In this document: in pieces, positions 11,736 to 21,894 of the stretch
Layout of the letters: each line of letters starts with the position of its first letter
Numbering within the stretch: position 1 is the stretch's first letter
Origin: Orobanche coerulescens
Lineage: Eukaryota > Streptophyta > Magnoliopsida > Lamiales > Orobanchaceae
Assembly (NCBI GenBank): GCA_033398695.1
Contig: CM065814.1
Location: 107,758,501 to 107,822,500 of the forward strand
DNA length: 64,000 nucleotides
Direction of reading: 5' to 3'
The notes under the pieces: generated by a model
Told to the model about the DNA's origin: nothing
The model's input: the letters and a program-made list of their open reading frames with translations, nothing else
Databases searched by the model: none
Position numbers and translations under genes: made by a program

Positions 11736-13179
11736 TACTACACCACTTAAAATAAGTTTCGTCCTCAAAACTTGCAATCCGTCATAGAAAAATCAACAAA
11801 CCGTTCAGCCAAAATATTCCGAAACCATCACGACAACGATCAATCGTCATTATTAATGAATAACCAACACAGTACACTTACATATGTGCCAAGTCGATGA
11901 TCTCCTGAGATACTAGCAAGTGACTTCACTGTAAAGCCTCAATGTGCTTACAATCACAATTCCATGAGTCTCAACAAAATCTATCATCTTCGGATGAAAT
12001 AATCTATCCGTGTCAAAACCTGTCTGCCTGATCGCACAATTAAGTCCCAATTCTGATACAATCAATAATATACGGTACAGTGAGAAACAACTGCCAAAAC
12101 CAACGACATAAATCCCGAAACATCGACACAAAATTCGAACGTTCATACGATCATTAACAATGATCAACCAATAAAATAATTGAGAATATCATCAACATGA
12201 TAAACTCTAATACGACCAATCCAAAGGTCAAAACACAATCGAGAATATCATCAACATGATAAACTTCAATATGACCAACCAGAGGTCAAAACACAATCGA
12301 TAATATCATCATGATAACTCTAATATGACCAACGAACGGTCAACGATAATCGAGAATAACTTCACACGGTAAGCTCCAACATGGTCAACACAGAACCACG
12401 GAAATAGATATACGAAAGAATAACATTCTCAAAACGACAACCAATCACATACATTGGATCTCAATAAACACACCTGACTGTCGAACATAGTCCTCGGCAT
12501 ACGAACAACCAATTTTAAACCGATGAACATATCTAATCATACATGGAGTGGGAACGACCACTCAATATCCAAAACCACCAACATGGGGTCGCCATCCCCA
12601 AATCTACACTTACAGAGAAATCATTCAAAAATCACTATGGTAAAATCGCACTACTACCATACCAATGGAATCGCATAGCACATATGTCCCGGTTTCAGAA
12701 AATCCAAAGTTCCAAAATCATATTATGTACCCGAATCTACGATACGCAGCATATTCTTCTTATCCGATAAATCAACCGATCATTCCTGGACAACCAAACT
12801 ACCATACTGAAGTTCGAATCTCTATTCATCGTTCCATACTGATGTCTCATCCAGTTTGTGAGTCACACTTATAACTTCATCATGATATGCACTATGCACT
12901 TAATGCGTATGTATATCAGTCACATTTTCAAAACCAGTTTGAAATCACATAGTCTTGTCAAGAAGACAAATTTTCGAAAGTTCTTTCTAAAAATTCAAAG
13001 CTCAAAACATAAATTTTGGTAAGACCACAAAATCAATTTCAAAAAAATTAAATTGGCTCGCTGGTGCCAAATATTCGATAACAGTTTCCTTCGAATCCAC
13101 ACGATTTCGAAGTTTTTAAAATGAAAACTATGCAAATGATTGACCACATCCCTACTTCTGTATACCAATTCGGCTCGTC
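11736..13179 (-). mobile_element. Y internal region, PPT-side fragment
   Basis: Matches 5809-7251, then breaks at 13179 (after a shared CGTC) into the Z LTR. Includes the hairpin at 11754-11773 and the minisatellite. No coding capacity. Confidence 0.8.
12179..12393. repeat. 59-bp minisatellite, second Y copy
   Basis: Same unit and copy number as 6252-6467, with point differences, so the array predates duplication of Y. Confidence 0.78.
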
Positions 13180-13374
13180 CGGATGATTATAACCTGAAAT
13201 CCATAACAAGAATTTCCCCACAACGGGTCCCCAGAGGGGTTAGCAATTACGCTAGTACAAGTAATCAAGGCAAACCAATCGCTTACATATTTCATAGTAC
13301 ATGCACCAATATCATTTCAAAAACCAAAACCAGACATGTCTTTTCCGGAAACAAACAGTCAAATAATCAATTTG

Positions 13375-13562
13375 CCTAGGACCAGGACGCCACCATGAAT
13401 CCCACCCGAGTCCTCTAAGGACCCTCCCGAGCTGGCCACTTTATAAAACAAATCACGCATAGGCATCGCCTAGGACCAGGACGCCACCATGAATCCCACC
13501 CGAGGCCTCTAAGGACCCTCCCAAGCTGGCTAGCGAAACAAACTCGTGAATCCAGAGTGAAG
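13375..13562. repeat. 94-bp tandem duplication in Z LTR
   Basis: Units start CCTAGGACCAGGACGCCACC at 13375 and 13469. The second unit is followed by a third, weaker echo (CCCGTCGGACCCTCCC). Confidence 0.8.
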
Positions 13563-14198
13563 TCATAGATTCCCCCGAGGCCCCGTCGGACCCTCCCAGG
13601 GTGAGCAAAGCACACATAATATACAATACCATTCCATGTTAAGCATAAAGGTTTCCAAAAATACTTGCCTTGAATTATTGACGACGTAATGAATGGAAGG
13701 AAAAACACCGACGAACGCTAGGAACCAACGGAACCGAACCTAACGATTCAAAGAATACAATCACAACCAACTCTAGACGAATACAGAAATGGAATACATC
13801 CGAAAATCCACCTACGATTCATGTATATTCGTATAAAAAATAACAAGGGCGGACCACAACCAAACCCTCCCGATTTCGCAAAACCATGAAAATATACCAT
13901 GAATCCATAGGAAAACTAATGATATCAACAAGATTAATCATATTCATCATGAATTAACTAACAGAACGGAACGGATCGAACGAAAATCCCAAAACCCCCA
14001 ATTTATCCAAAAATAGGGTTCTAAGAGATTTTACCTTGGATTAGGATGAAAGATTCGTGTTGATATTGATAATATACACCAAGAACTCAAGAAAGTTGAT
14101 GGTTGAGATGATCGGAAGAAGAAATCGCCCAGAATCGCCTTAGCAGCGGAGAGAAGGAAGAAATGAAACTAATACGTTCATCTCGGTCAACTCCCTGG

Positions 14199-14207
14199 TT
14201 TATATAG
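14199..14207 (-). promoter_or_regulatory. TATA box of Z LTR
   Basis: Minus strand CTATATAAA, 11 bp from the first palindrome. Confidence 0.68.
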
Positions 14208-14218
14208 CCAGGGATTGT

Positions 14219-14765
14219 TAGCGCGCGCTAATCCTCAAAGTTAGCGTGCGCTAACGAAACAAACTCCAGTCCAGTAGCCAGATTTTTGGCCGTTAGCGTG
14301 CGCTACTCTAAATGTAGCGTGCGCTAATAAACTCTCGGTAGCGCGCGCTATCGACCAATAGCGTGCGCTACCTGCACATCAGCCGAGTCCAGAAGCAACT
14401 GTCAGAACACACCTGATCCGGTTAGCGCGCGCTATCGACCAAACGTAGCGTGCGATAAAGTGTATCGGTAGCGCGCTCTATCGACCAATAGCGTGCGTTA
14501 CCAGGGCATCAGTCGAGTCCAGTGGCAAACTGTCCAGTACTGGACATTCACACTAGCGCACGCTACCGGGCGTCTCAGCGTGCGCTAACCCCCGACATTA
14601 GCGTGCGCTAGACTACGTAGCGTACGCTAATCTACCAGTCCAGAGGGCTGGAATCAGCACTGCCACTCCCAGGGCTTGCTCTCTAGCGCGCGCTACGAAG
14701 CAGTCGTAGCATGCGCTACTAAGGGACATCTAGCGTGCGCTATGCAGAAAAGATAGCGTGCGCTA
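14219..14765 (-). promoter_or_regulatory. Z promoter lattice of palindromes
   Basis: Eighteen sites start at 14219, 14242; 14294, 14315, 14339, 14359; 14423, 14446, 14469, 14489; 14554, 14576, 14599, 14618; 14684, 14707, 14731, 14754. Tetrads repeat every 129-131 bp. The pair next to the TATA box is 52 bp from the first tetrad. Every linker contains GTCCAG. Read from the TATA box outward the order is 2+4+4+4+4, the same as in X. Confidence 0.82.
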
Positions 14766-15027
14766 GGTACGAAATATAGACGGTCCAAAACACCGTAATA
14801 TGAACGAAACATCCAACGGAACATCTCAAAATGTATCATAACGTAGAATGGATCCACGGCAACCCCGAAACGGTGGTTCCGCACAACAATGACGAGAATC
14901 AGATCAACAGGTGGCTGAAAAGATACACTGAAAGATACACGACGGTCACTACGACCGAGAAATACACCGAAAATGAAAATACAAGGGAAAGAAAAATGCG
15001 GATATTACATTCTACCCCTCTAAAAAT

Positions 15028-15046
15028 AAGTTTCGTCCCGAAACTT
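15028..15046 (-). other. Hairpin between Z pol stop and polypurine tract
   Basis: Element sense AAGTTTCG, loop GGA, CGAAACTT: perfect 8-bp stem. The purine tract AGAGGGGTAGAA follows up to the LTR start at 15009. Confidence 0.65.
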
Positions 15047-16317
15047 AAGAAACAAACAACTCAGGGTACCTAGCACGCATGCTATCTTCGGTCTCCCAAG
15101 TTGCCTCCTCGACACCATGTCTCGACCACTGCACTTTGACCAAAGGGATGGTCTTATGCCTCAGTCGTTTCTCGTGATGCTCCAAAATCTTCAAGGGACG
15201 TTCTTCAAAAGTAATATCCTCGGCGACATCAATCTCCCCATAGTCGATGACGTGACTAGGGTCCGGGACATATTTCCTCAGTTGGGAAACATGAAAAACG
15301 CTATGAACATGACTCAGGGCCGGGGGTAACGCCAAACGGTATGCCAACCCACCAACTCGCTCAAGAATCTCAAAGGGTCCAATAAATCTCGGACTCAACT
15401 TCTCCTTTTTCCTGAAACAGAAAACTCCTCTCGTCGGCGACACCTTTAGTAGAATGTGGTCTCCCACCTCGAATTCCAAAGGTCGACGACGGACATCGGC
15501 ATATGACTTATGTCGACTCTGGGCAGTCAACATCCATTCCCGAATTAATTCTATCTTCCGCCTCGTCTCTAAAACGACATCCGGCTCGGTCCCGACCAAA
15601 TCGGACGCCTCATTCCAACAAATCGGTGATCGACATCGCCGACCATAAAGTGCCTCGTACGGTGCCATCCGAATCGACGCGTGCCAACTATTGTTGTACG
15701 TGAATTCGATCAATGGCAAATGCTCCTCCCAATCAGTGCTCCAATCGAGAGCACAAGCACGCAACATATCCTCAAACGTCTGGATAGTACATTCCGATTG
15801 TCCATCTGACTGGGGGTGGAAAGAGGTACTCAAATGCAAACGAGTACCCAACGCCTTATGCACCGCCTGCCAAAAGTGCGATACAAAACGGCCATCACGA
15901 TCCGAAACAATAGACTTCGGAGTACCATGAAGCCTCACAATCTGCGCGATAAACACATGGGCTAACTTCTCCGGGCCCCAAGTGTCCTTGATGCCTAGAA
16001 AATGTGCCGACTTGGTCAGACGATCAACAATCACCCATACCATATTCATGCCCGACCTCGATCTCGGCAAACTCGTAAAGAAATCCATCCATATATCTTC
16101 CCATATCCATCGTTGATGCTCGATTTTGACCTGCTGACAAGTCAAACATCTCGCTACAAACTGCGCGACCTCTTCCTTCATATCATTCCACCAGAAATTC
16201 CTCCTCAGGTCCTTGTACATCTTACTCGAACCAGGATGAACGGAGTAAAGGTGTAGCATGGGCCTCACGCAAAATACTCTGTTTCAGCTTTGAGTAGTTT
16301 GGTATACAAAGCCGACT
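15045..16317 (-). pseudogene. pol: Z integrase with chromodomain-like tail
   Basis: An open stretch of 407 codons from 16268 to the stop at 15045. It shows, in order, part of the zinc-binding HHCC domain ([11 protein letters not shown] then CLTCQQ), the DDE core ([13 protein letters not shown], and the acidic residue in FEDML), the GPFEIL C-terminal fold and a chromodomain-like end (VQWSRHGVEEATWE). This is the Tekay/Del-type integrase that inserts the cDNA. About 13 residues are missing between HQR and WEDIWMDF compared with G1, and the frame is cut from the upstream RNase H by a stop near 16318. Inactive as it stands. Confidence 0.9.
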
Positions 16318-17037
16318 CTAGAATTGCAAAACACCATCCTCATGAATCACAAATCCAGGAGACTTTCCCTTAAGAATATTCTCTCGGATTTGAGTAATCA
16401 TCGGATCCTCTAACTGTTTCAGCTTAATCTCATCGATCAAAGACGACGAAATCTCTAAAGCACAAAGTTGCCCGATAGCTCCAGGCGACAAAACCTCAAC
16501 ATCTAACTCGATCAAAGCCCGCCGAAGCTCAGACTGAGACGTAAGGACCTCAATCGTTCGCAACGCAACCGGTTTCCGACTCAAGGCATCGGCCACGACG
16601 TTCGCCTTGCCCGGATGATAAAGGATTTCGAGGTCATAATCCTTAATTAACTCTAACCACCTCCTCTGCCTCATATTCAACTCCCGCTGAGTAAATACGT
16701 ATTTCAGACTTTTATGATCGGTAAAAATCTGACATGCAGAGCCGAAAAGATAGTGACGTCAGATCTTGAGCGCAAAAACAACTGCCGCTAACTCCAAATC
16801 GTGAGTAGGGTAGTTAAGCTCATACGGCCTCAACTGTCTCGACGCATACGCAATGGTCTTGCCGTGCTGCATCAATACGCACCCAAGACCCTGACCCGAA
16901 GCATCAATGTAAACAGCAAAACCCTCGTTGCCGCATGGCAATGCTAAAACCGGGGTTGAAGTCAAATGCCTCTTCAGCTCCTCAAAACTCGACTGTCTCT
17001 CGTCATTCCAGATGAACTTCTCGTACTTATGGAGCAA
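16318..17037 (-). pseudogene. pol: Z RNase H and linker
   Basis: Two open pieces (17037-16759 and 16680-16318) separated by a frame break. The first has the RNase H start ([16 protein letters not shown]) and the ASRQLRPYE and [14 protein letters not shown] motifs. The second begins [15 protein letters not shown] and has the ADALSRK end of the domain. A stop at about 17037 separates it from RT. The product would degrade the RNA strand during reverse transcription. Confidence 0.87.
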
Positions 17038-17897
17038 CTATGTAAGCGGCCGAGCCAGTTTCGAGAAACCCTCGACGAACCTACGGTAGTAGCCAGCCAA
17101 ACCCACTCGGACTCCCTCGGCTGAAATCACGTGACCCAAAAACATCACTTCCTTAAGCCAGAACTCACATTTCGAGAACTTCGCATAGAGTTGCTCGGTC
17201 CTCAAAATGTCTAACACTATCCGCAAATGATGGGCATGCTCACCCTCATTCCTCGAATAGATAAGAATATCGTCAATGAAGACGACAACACACTTATCCA
17301 AATACTCAATAAAGACTTTGTTCATCAACTGCATGAACACCGCCGGCGCATTAGTTAACCCGAAAGGCATAACTACGAACTCATAATGTCCGTATCTCGT
17401 CCGAAAATCTGTTCTCGGAACGTCTGACTCCTTCACCCGAAGCTGATAGTACCCCGATCTCAAGTCGATCTTCGAGAATACCACAGCTCACTGCAACTGA
17501 TCGAACAAGTCATCAATCCTCGGCAGGGGATACTTGTTCTTGATGGTCACCTTGTTTAGTTCGCGGTAGTCGATACACAAACGCAGTGAACCATCCTTCT
17601 TCCGAACAAACAAAACCGGTGCGCCCCAAGGTGAAGCGCTCGGTCGAATATAACCCGACTCAAGAAGCTCACTCAACTGCTTCTTCAGCTCGGCCATCTC
17701 TGAAGGTGCCATGCGATACGGCGCCTTCGAAATCGGATCCGCGTCAGGCTCTAACTCTGTAGCAAACTCAACCTCACGATCCGGTGGCAATCCCGATAAC
17801 TCGTCAGGAAATACATCAGGAAACTCACTAACGATTGGAATCGACGAAAGCTCGACTCCACCATCCTCCGCCTTCAAGGCGTAGCACCAATAACCAG
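17038..17897 (-). pseudogene. pol: Z reverse transcriptase, fused upstream to a Y LTR
   Basis: RT in two in-register pieces separated by one stop (17485-17487, in the QLQ-stop-AVVFSK region). Motifs: LPPDREVEF linker, [53 protein letters not shown], and catalytic FIDDILIYS. Upstream, gag and protease are absent: at about 17897 the sequence switches to the Y LTR, so the open frame 17979-17488 begins with 27 residues encoded by Y LTR DNA before entering pol. The fusion is a by-product of the rearrangement, not a gene. Confidence 0.87.
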
Positions 17898-18321
17898 TAC
17901 AACCTATAATCCCAAATCTCCTGTGATTAAGATTATAAACATTGCTATACGAATTATAAACGAATGAAACTGAAGCCATTCATTAAATATTATAAACTGA
18001 GCAAGTAATAACCTGCCTCGATACCGATGAAGCTGTTACCAATTCCATTTCCGTCATCTACAAGTACCTCGGCCCCAATCAATGCAATTCACGAACATTC
18101 TCGAACATGACCGCTACGCATAGTTCTAATCACCGATCAATAATCTCAACCTATTACAATAATCGATAAACAACAAGTTAGACAACAATCAACAATCGAT
18201 AAAACCAATTCACAAACCCAACGGCTCAACAATATCTCGGTTAACCACAAGTCTGATCAAACCAACTTAAACGATCACAAATTCATAACCGAAACGGAAT
18301 ATACTACCCTGCCTGTTGACT

Positions 18322-18403
18322 TAGCGCACGTTAATTACTTAACGTAGCGTGCGCTAAGTTGCTCCCGTTAGCGTGCGCTAGCCAGTAGGCTTAGCGTGCG
18401 CTA
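18322..18403 (-). promoter_or_regulatory. Second palindrome tetrad in Y LTR3
   Basis: Counterpart of 4316-4397. The third member is TAGCGTGCGCTA here and TAGCGTGTGCTA in LTR1 and LTR2, so the three copies differ by single transitions. Confidence 0.6.
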
Positions 18404-19096
18404 ATGACATGCAGTTGCATGTATTTCGGATACCGATCAAATATGGTGATTATCAAGAACACTGTGATTCTGAACCATGTTCAAAGCTATCAAAACAACG
18501 AAATCCGTTATCCTTTAACATACAAACAATCATTTGACTTATAATCCAAGTCCTATATCCATATATCATCTTCCTCAATATCAACATCATGAAACATTAA
18601 GAACGTAACAACACTTCCATAATCTATCATTACAGAGATTAGTCATCAACAATGACATCAACATCCGCAAATGAGAAAAAGGATTAACCAACTTATCTCA
18701 AGAAAACGAACTACACGATTCAAATCACACGAATCATATTAATATCATCATACTCCGGTAATCCATCTCATAATCATGCTTGTCAACTTGTTTATATGAT
18801 AATTATTAACTCAAGAACATCAATCTTCATTCCAAAATGAAATCCAAAGGTGAAGAGTGATTACCTTGTATAGACGAACCATGAAGGGGAACAATCAACT
18901 TCATTCCAAGAATCATCAATAACTTCAAGAACAAGACTTTAATCCATGTTCCTCAGCTTAATCTTGTTAAAGATCATCATCTCTCAGTGTTTGGAACCTC
19001 AAACTTCTCTCTAAAAACTCTCTCTCTCGAAATAAAGGAAGGAATGGCCGAATGAACATAATTCACATCTGCAATCATATATATACTGACTGTTAT

Positions 19097-19554
19097 TAGC
19101 GTGCGCTACTTTTCCTTAGTAGCGTGCGCTATTGTTGTCCAGAGGCGACTGTATTGCTTCGCACACCAGCTTACGTACGTAATGCCCATGCAATAACGTA
19201 CGTAAATTACACTGTCTAGCGCACGCAATTTCTTAGACCTTAGCGTGCGCTAATCGTAGTTGACTTGCTACAGTCCACACCTACCCTCGTGTCCCCACAT
19301 GCCGAAAGCACTGACGAGGATAAGATACCTTTTTGTCCTATCTGCAGTTAGAGTGCGCTAGTCCTTAGATTTTAGCGTGCGTTAGTACTACATTACAACA
19401 TCTGTTGACTCGTCGGCACATGCGCCGAAAGTGGCCGGATCCACACGTAGATTCCCTCTGAGCTGTTCTGCACTAGCGTACGCTAACATATGCCCGTAGC
19501 GTCCGCTATACCTGCACGATAGCGTGCGTTATACATGAGTATTAGCGTGCGTTA
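19097..19554 (-). promoter_or_regulatory. Y LTR3 promoter lattice of palindromes
   Basis: Third copy of the array at 5094-5551, with several C-to-T or G-to-A hits (GTCCGCTA, GTGCGTTA). The TATA sequence lies just below 19090 on the minus strand. Confidence 0.72.
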
Positions 19555-19847
19555 ACAAGGCTATATTTAGCCATTTTCAGCTACTCTTGTCCAACGCCTC
19601 GACATACAGAATACGAACATACGGCATACTGAATACATATACATTTTCCAACAATATTCTCAAATACAATTGTTGACCAAATACGACAATTATACCAATA
19701 CAGATGTCTTAGTCCTTTAATTATTTTCCATACTATATAGATTCCACGATGTACAACATTACTCGGATAAAATAACATTAAACAATAGTAGAAGAAATTC
19801 CAAATATTACAAAATATTGATGCGTAGCGTGCGCTAGACTGGGCAAG

Positions 19848-19855
19848 TATATATT
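19848..19855 (+). promoter_or_regulatory. TATA box of right X LTR
   Basis: TATATATT after GGGCAAG, as at 1130. Confidence 0.6.
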
Positions 19856-20485
19856 GGACAGTTGACTTTCATTTCGTCATTTTTTTCATCCTTCTCACTT
19901 TACCGATCGGGAGCAGCGAGTTTTGGCGATTCGGAGAGTTCAGAGGCGATCTTTCTTCAGATATCAACATCTTTGATTGGAGAACAAAGATTTCACAACA
20001 TCTAATCCATTCCATCTTCCAAATCAAGGTAAAAATCCTTAGAACCCTAATTTTGGGAATTTTGGGGTTTTTCTTAGATTCGTCCGATTTATCCATTTTG
20101 GAGCTTGAGAACCTTGAGACTATGATGTATCTACCCCGTATACATGCTTTTCCTATGATTTTACGGATTGGTTTGTGCCGTGTTCGGACTAGTGAGGGCT
20201 TGGGTGATTTTCCAGCCTCTAGTTGTTTATCCTTGTATTTTCGTGAATCGTAGACGGTTTTCGGGAGTTTTTTCATGAGTTATGAGTATGGATTATTGAT
20301 TATCATATCCCTTGGGAATTGTTTAGGTACCCTAAGTGCGTTATTGGACCTACCGAACTCATACTCTTTTCCGTTCGATTTCTTGATTTCTCAAAGGCAA
20401 GTATATATTTATGATTGTACGTTTTCGACTTTGAAAGTAAGATATATGAATGGCATGATTATTTATATCCACTTTGGGATGGGGT

Positions 20486-20610
20486 GACGGGTCCTATGAG
20501 GGTTTCGTAGCCTCTGGTGTGATTCCACGGATAATATGAGTTAACCACTCTGGAAAGGACCGGCGGGTCCTCTGAGGGTTCCATAGCCTCTGGTGCGGTT
20601 CCACGGTTGA
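20486..20610. repeat. 76-bp tandem duplication in X LTR
   Basis: Units containing CGGGTCCT, GAGGGTT and GATTCCACGG (or GGTTCCACGG) start near 20486 and 20562. The left X copy is broken inside the first unit, next to 1829. Confidence 0.72.
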
Positions 20611-21097
20611 TCATGTATGTATTGATGTGATGGTATGAGATTTAGTTATTCCGGAATACTAGTCTTGAAATGATGAATTGACGGTTACCTTTACTTTAAT
20701 ATCGAGGAGTATTGTATTTCATATTCGATATACTTGCACTAGCTATTCGACGGCTAACCCCTTTATGGGGGAAATACTTTTTATGTATTTCAGGTTCCAG
20801 GAGAGCGGACAGGCAGGTATCGGGTCAGCATGAAGATGATGGGAAGACGTGATACTGTGTCTTATTTCCGGTTATATTTTATGTTCCTCCATTCGGTGTT
20901 ATTGTACTGGAATGGTTATTGAATACTTGAGTATTGCTTTTCAGTTTTCTTGATGTTCCGGCCTGTATTGTCGAGGTATTGATTTTGTGTTGTGATGTAT
21001 TTGGATACATTGGATGTGGTTTGAATACCCTTTGTATCGTCTTTCATTCCATTGTATTTGGACCTTCCCGGTCAAAGATTTATAGTTCCGTGTATGA

Positions 21098-21168
21098 TTA
21101 GCCTTGTGGGTCCACGGCGGGGCTCACGGCGCTGTAATATACCCTGAATAACTTGGGGGTGTTACAGG
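21098..21168 (+). other. Conserved 3' LTR end module (X)
   Basis: GTGGGTCCACGG, then GGCTCACGGCGCTGTAATA, then GGGGGTGTTACA. The same series ends the Y LTRs (2445-2379 and 8413-8348 on minus) and the G1 LTRs (37475-37543, 44583-44648). The internal TGTAATA echoes the LTR start. Confidence 0.7.
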
Positions 21169-21894
21169 ACTACCCTGATAACTCGGAAGCATAGCACATC
21201 CGGTTGGATTTCAATTTTCCGAAAGCTCGATGGAGGGAAGGAAAACCTTGAAACTTTTTAAACTTAATAATTTGTCGTGGGAGAATTTTTGCGATTAATG
21301 TTACACTTTGCACATTAATTCATTTAAGCGAGTTTGTAGCATTCATACCATATGAATAAAACATTCACATCCTAGTTGCTACCAACATGTAGTTCATGGA
21401 CCGTTCCTGGAACAAAAACATTGTAATCTAATTACATGTCTTCGGTCTTGAATCTTTGTATTCTCGAATGGATCTTCCTCCGGTCTTCGTCATTACATAT
21501 AAATTTTACATTGAAAAATTGCATCCTAGATACAAATATTTCTAGTAAAATAAATAAGCTCAAAATGGCCTTTACAACCCAATCGAATAAAACCGAACGA
21601 TTCAAAACTAAACTACATCCCCATTCAAAATTAATGCAACAATCACATTAAAATAATGGCATTTATAATTAATCTAAATATTGATCCAATCAATATAAAT
21701 TAATCCATCCAAATGAATTAATCCAATTAATTCACACAACCGTTAATTTTAACTTGTTCCGGACGAGAAAATATTTTATTAAATTAATCCCCCTAAGAAT
21801 AAAATTATCATAATGATATATTATTCAAATTAAATCCAACTTAACATGTGGAAAATTAATTATCGAACGAAATATAAAAAAACGGAGTCGAAAA

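Larger units (their letters stand above)
1830..13179 (-). mobile_element. Element Y: tandem array of a large non-coding LTR retrotransposon
   Basis: On the minus strand the order is partial internal region (13179-11736), LTR2 (11735-8348), full internal region (8347-5809), LTR1 (5808-2379), and the start of a further internal region (2378-1830). Each LTR serves as 3' LTR of one unit and 5' LTR of the next. LTRs are about 3.4 kb and the internal region about 2.5 kb with no gag or pol, which fits the LARD class (large retrotransposon derivative, mobilised in trans). Unequal recombination between LTRs of neighbouring or full copies is the usual source of such arrays. The two partial internal regions cover different ends of the unit and lack about 0.55 kb between them. 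Confidence 0.82.
13180..15009 (-). mobile_element. Element Z, 3' LTR, truncated at its distal end
   Basis: Ends GATATTACA at 15009 next to a purine tract, so it is the 3' LTR of the minus-strand pol at 15045-17897. The palindrome array and TATA box are present, and the post-TATA region resembles that of X (both contain AGAACCCTA followed by a GGGGTTTT-type stretch). The far end with the expected TGTAACACCC terminus is missing, cut at 13180 by the junction with Y. A 94-bp tandem duplication lies near the break. Confidence 0.82.
17898..19811 (-). mobile_element. Y LTR3, partial
   Basis: Matches 3893-5808 of LTR1. In element sense it keeps the start of the LTR: U3 array, TATA box and the second tetrad. 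It is cut before the 74-bp repeat. It ends AATATTACA at 19811 and abuts X. Its promoter points into the Z pol at 17897. Confidence 0.83.
19812..21168 (+). mobile_element. Element X, right LTR copy, truncated at its 5' side
   Basis: Begins inside the last part of the X palindrome array, so it keeps only one palindrome (about 19823-19834), the TATA box, the post-TATA region and the terminal module. Ends GGGGGTGTTACA at 21168. No primer-binding site follows, so this is a 3' or solo LTR end facing foreign DNA. Overlap with 1093-1829 shows it is a second copy, not the continuation of one interrupted LTR. Confidence 0.8.

Noticed and set aside
14219..14765. CRISPR-like array of regularly spaced palindromes
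   Set aside because: Repeats are only 12 bp, spacers are 7-12 bp, the arrays sit in LTR promoters of plant retrotransposons, and there are no cas genes.
17488..17979. A 163-codon fusion protein of unknown N-terminus with RT
   Set aside because: The first 27 codons are Y LTR DNA read in a chance open frame that also occurs without RT at 3755-3973 and 9680-9898.
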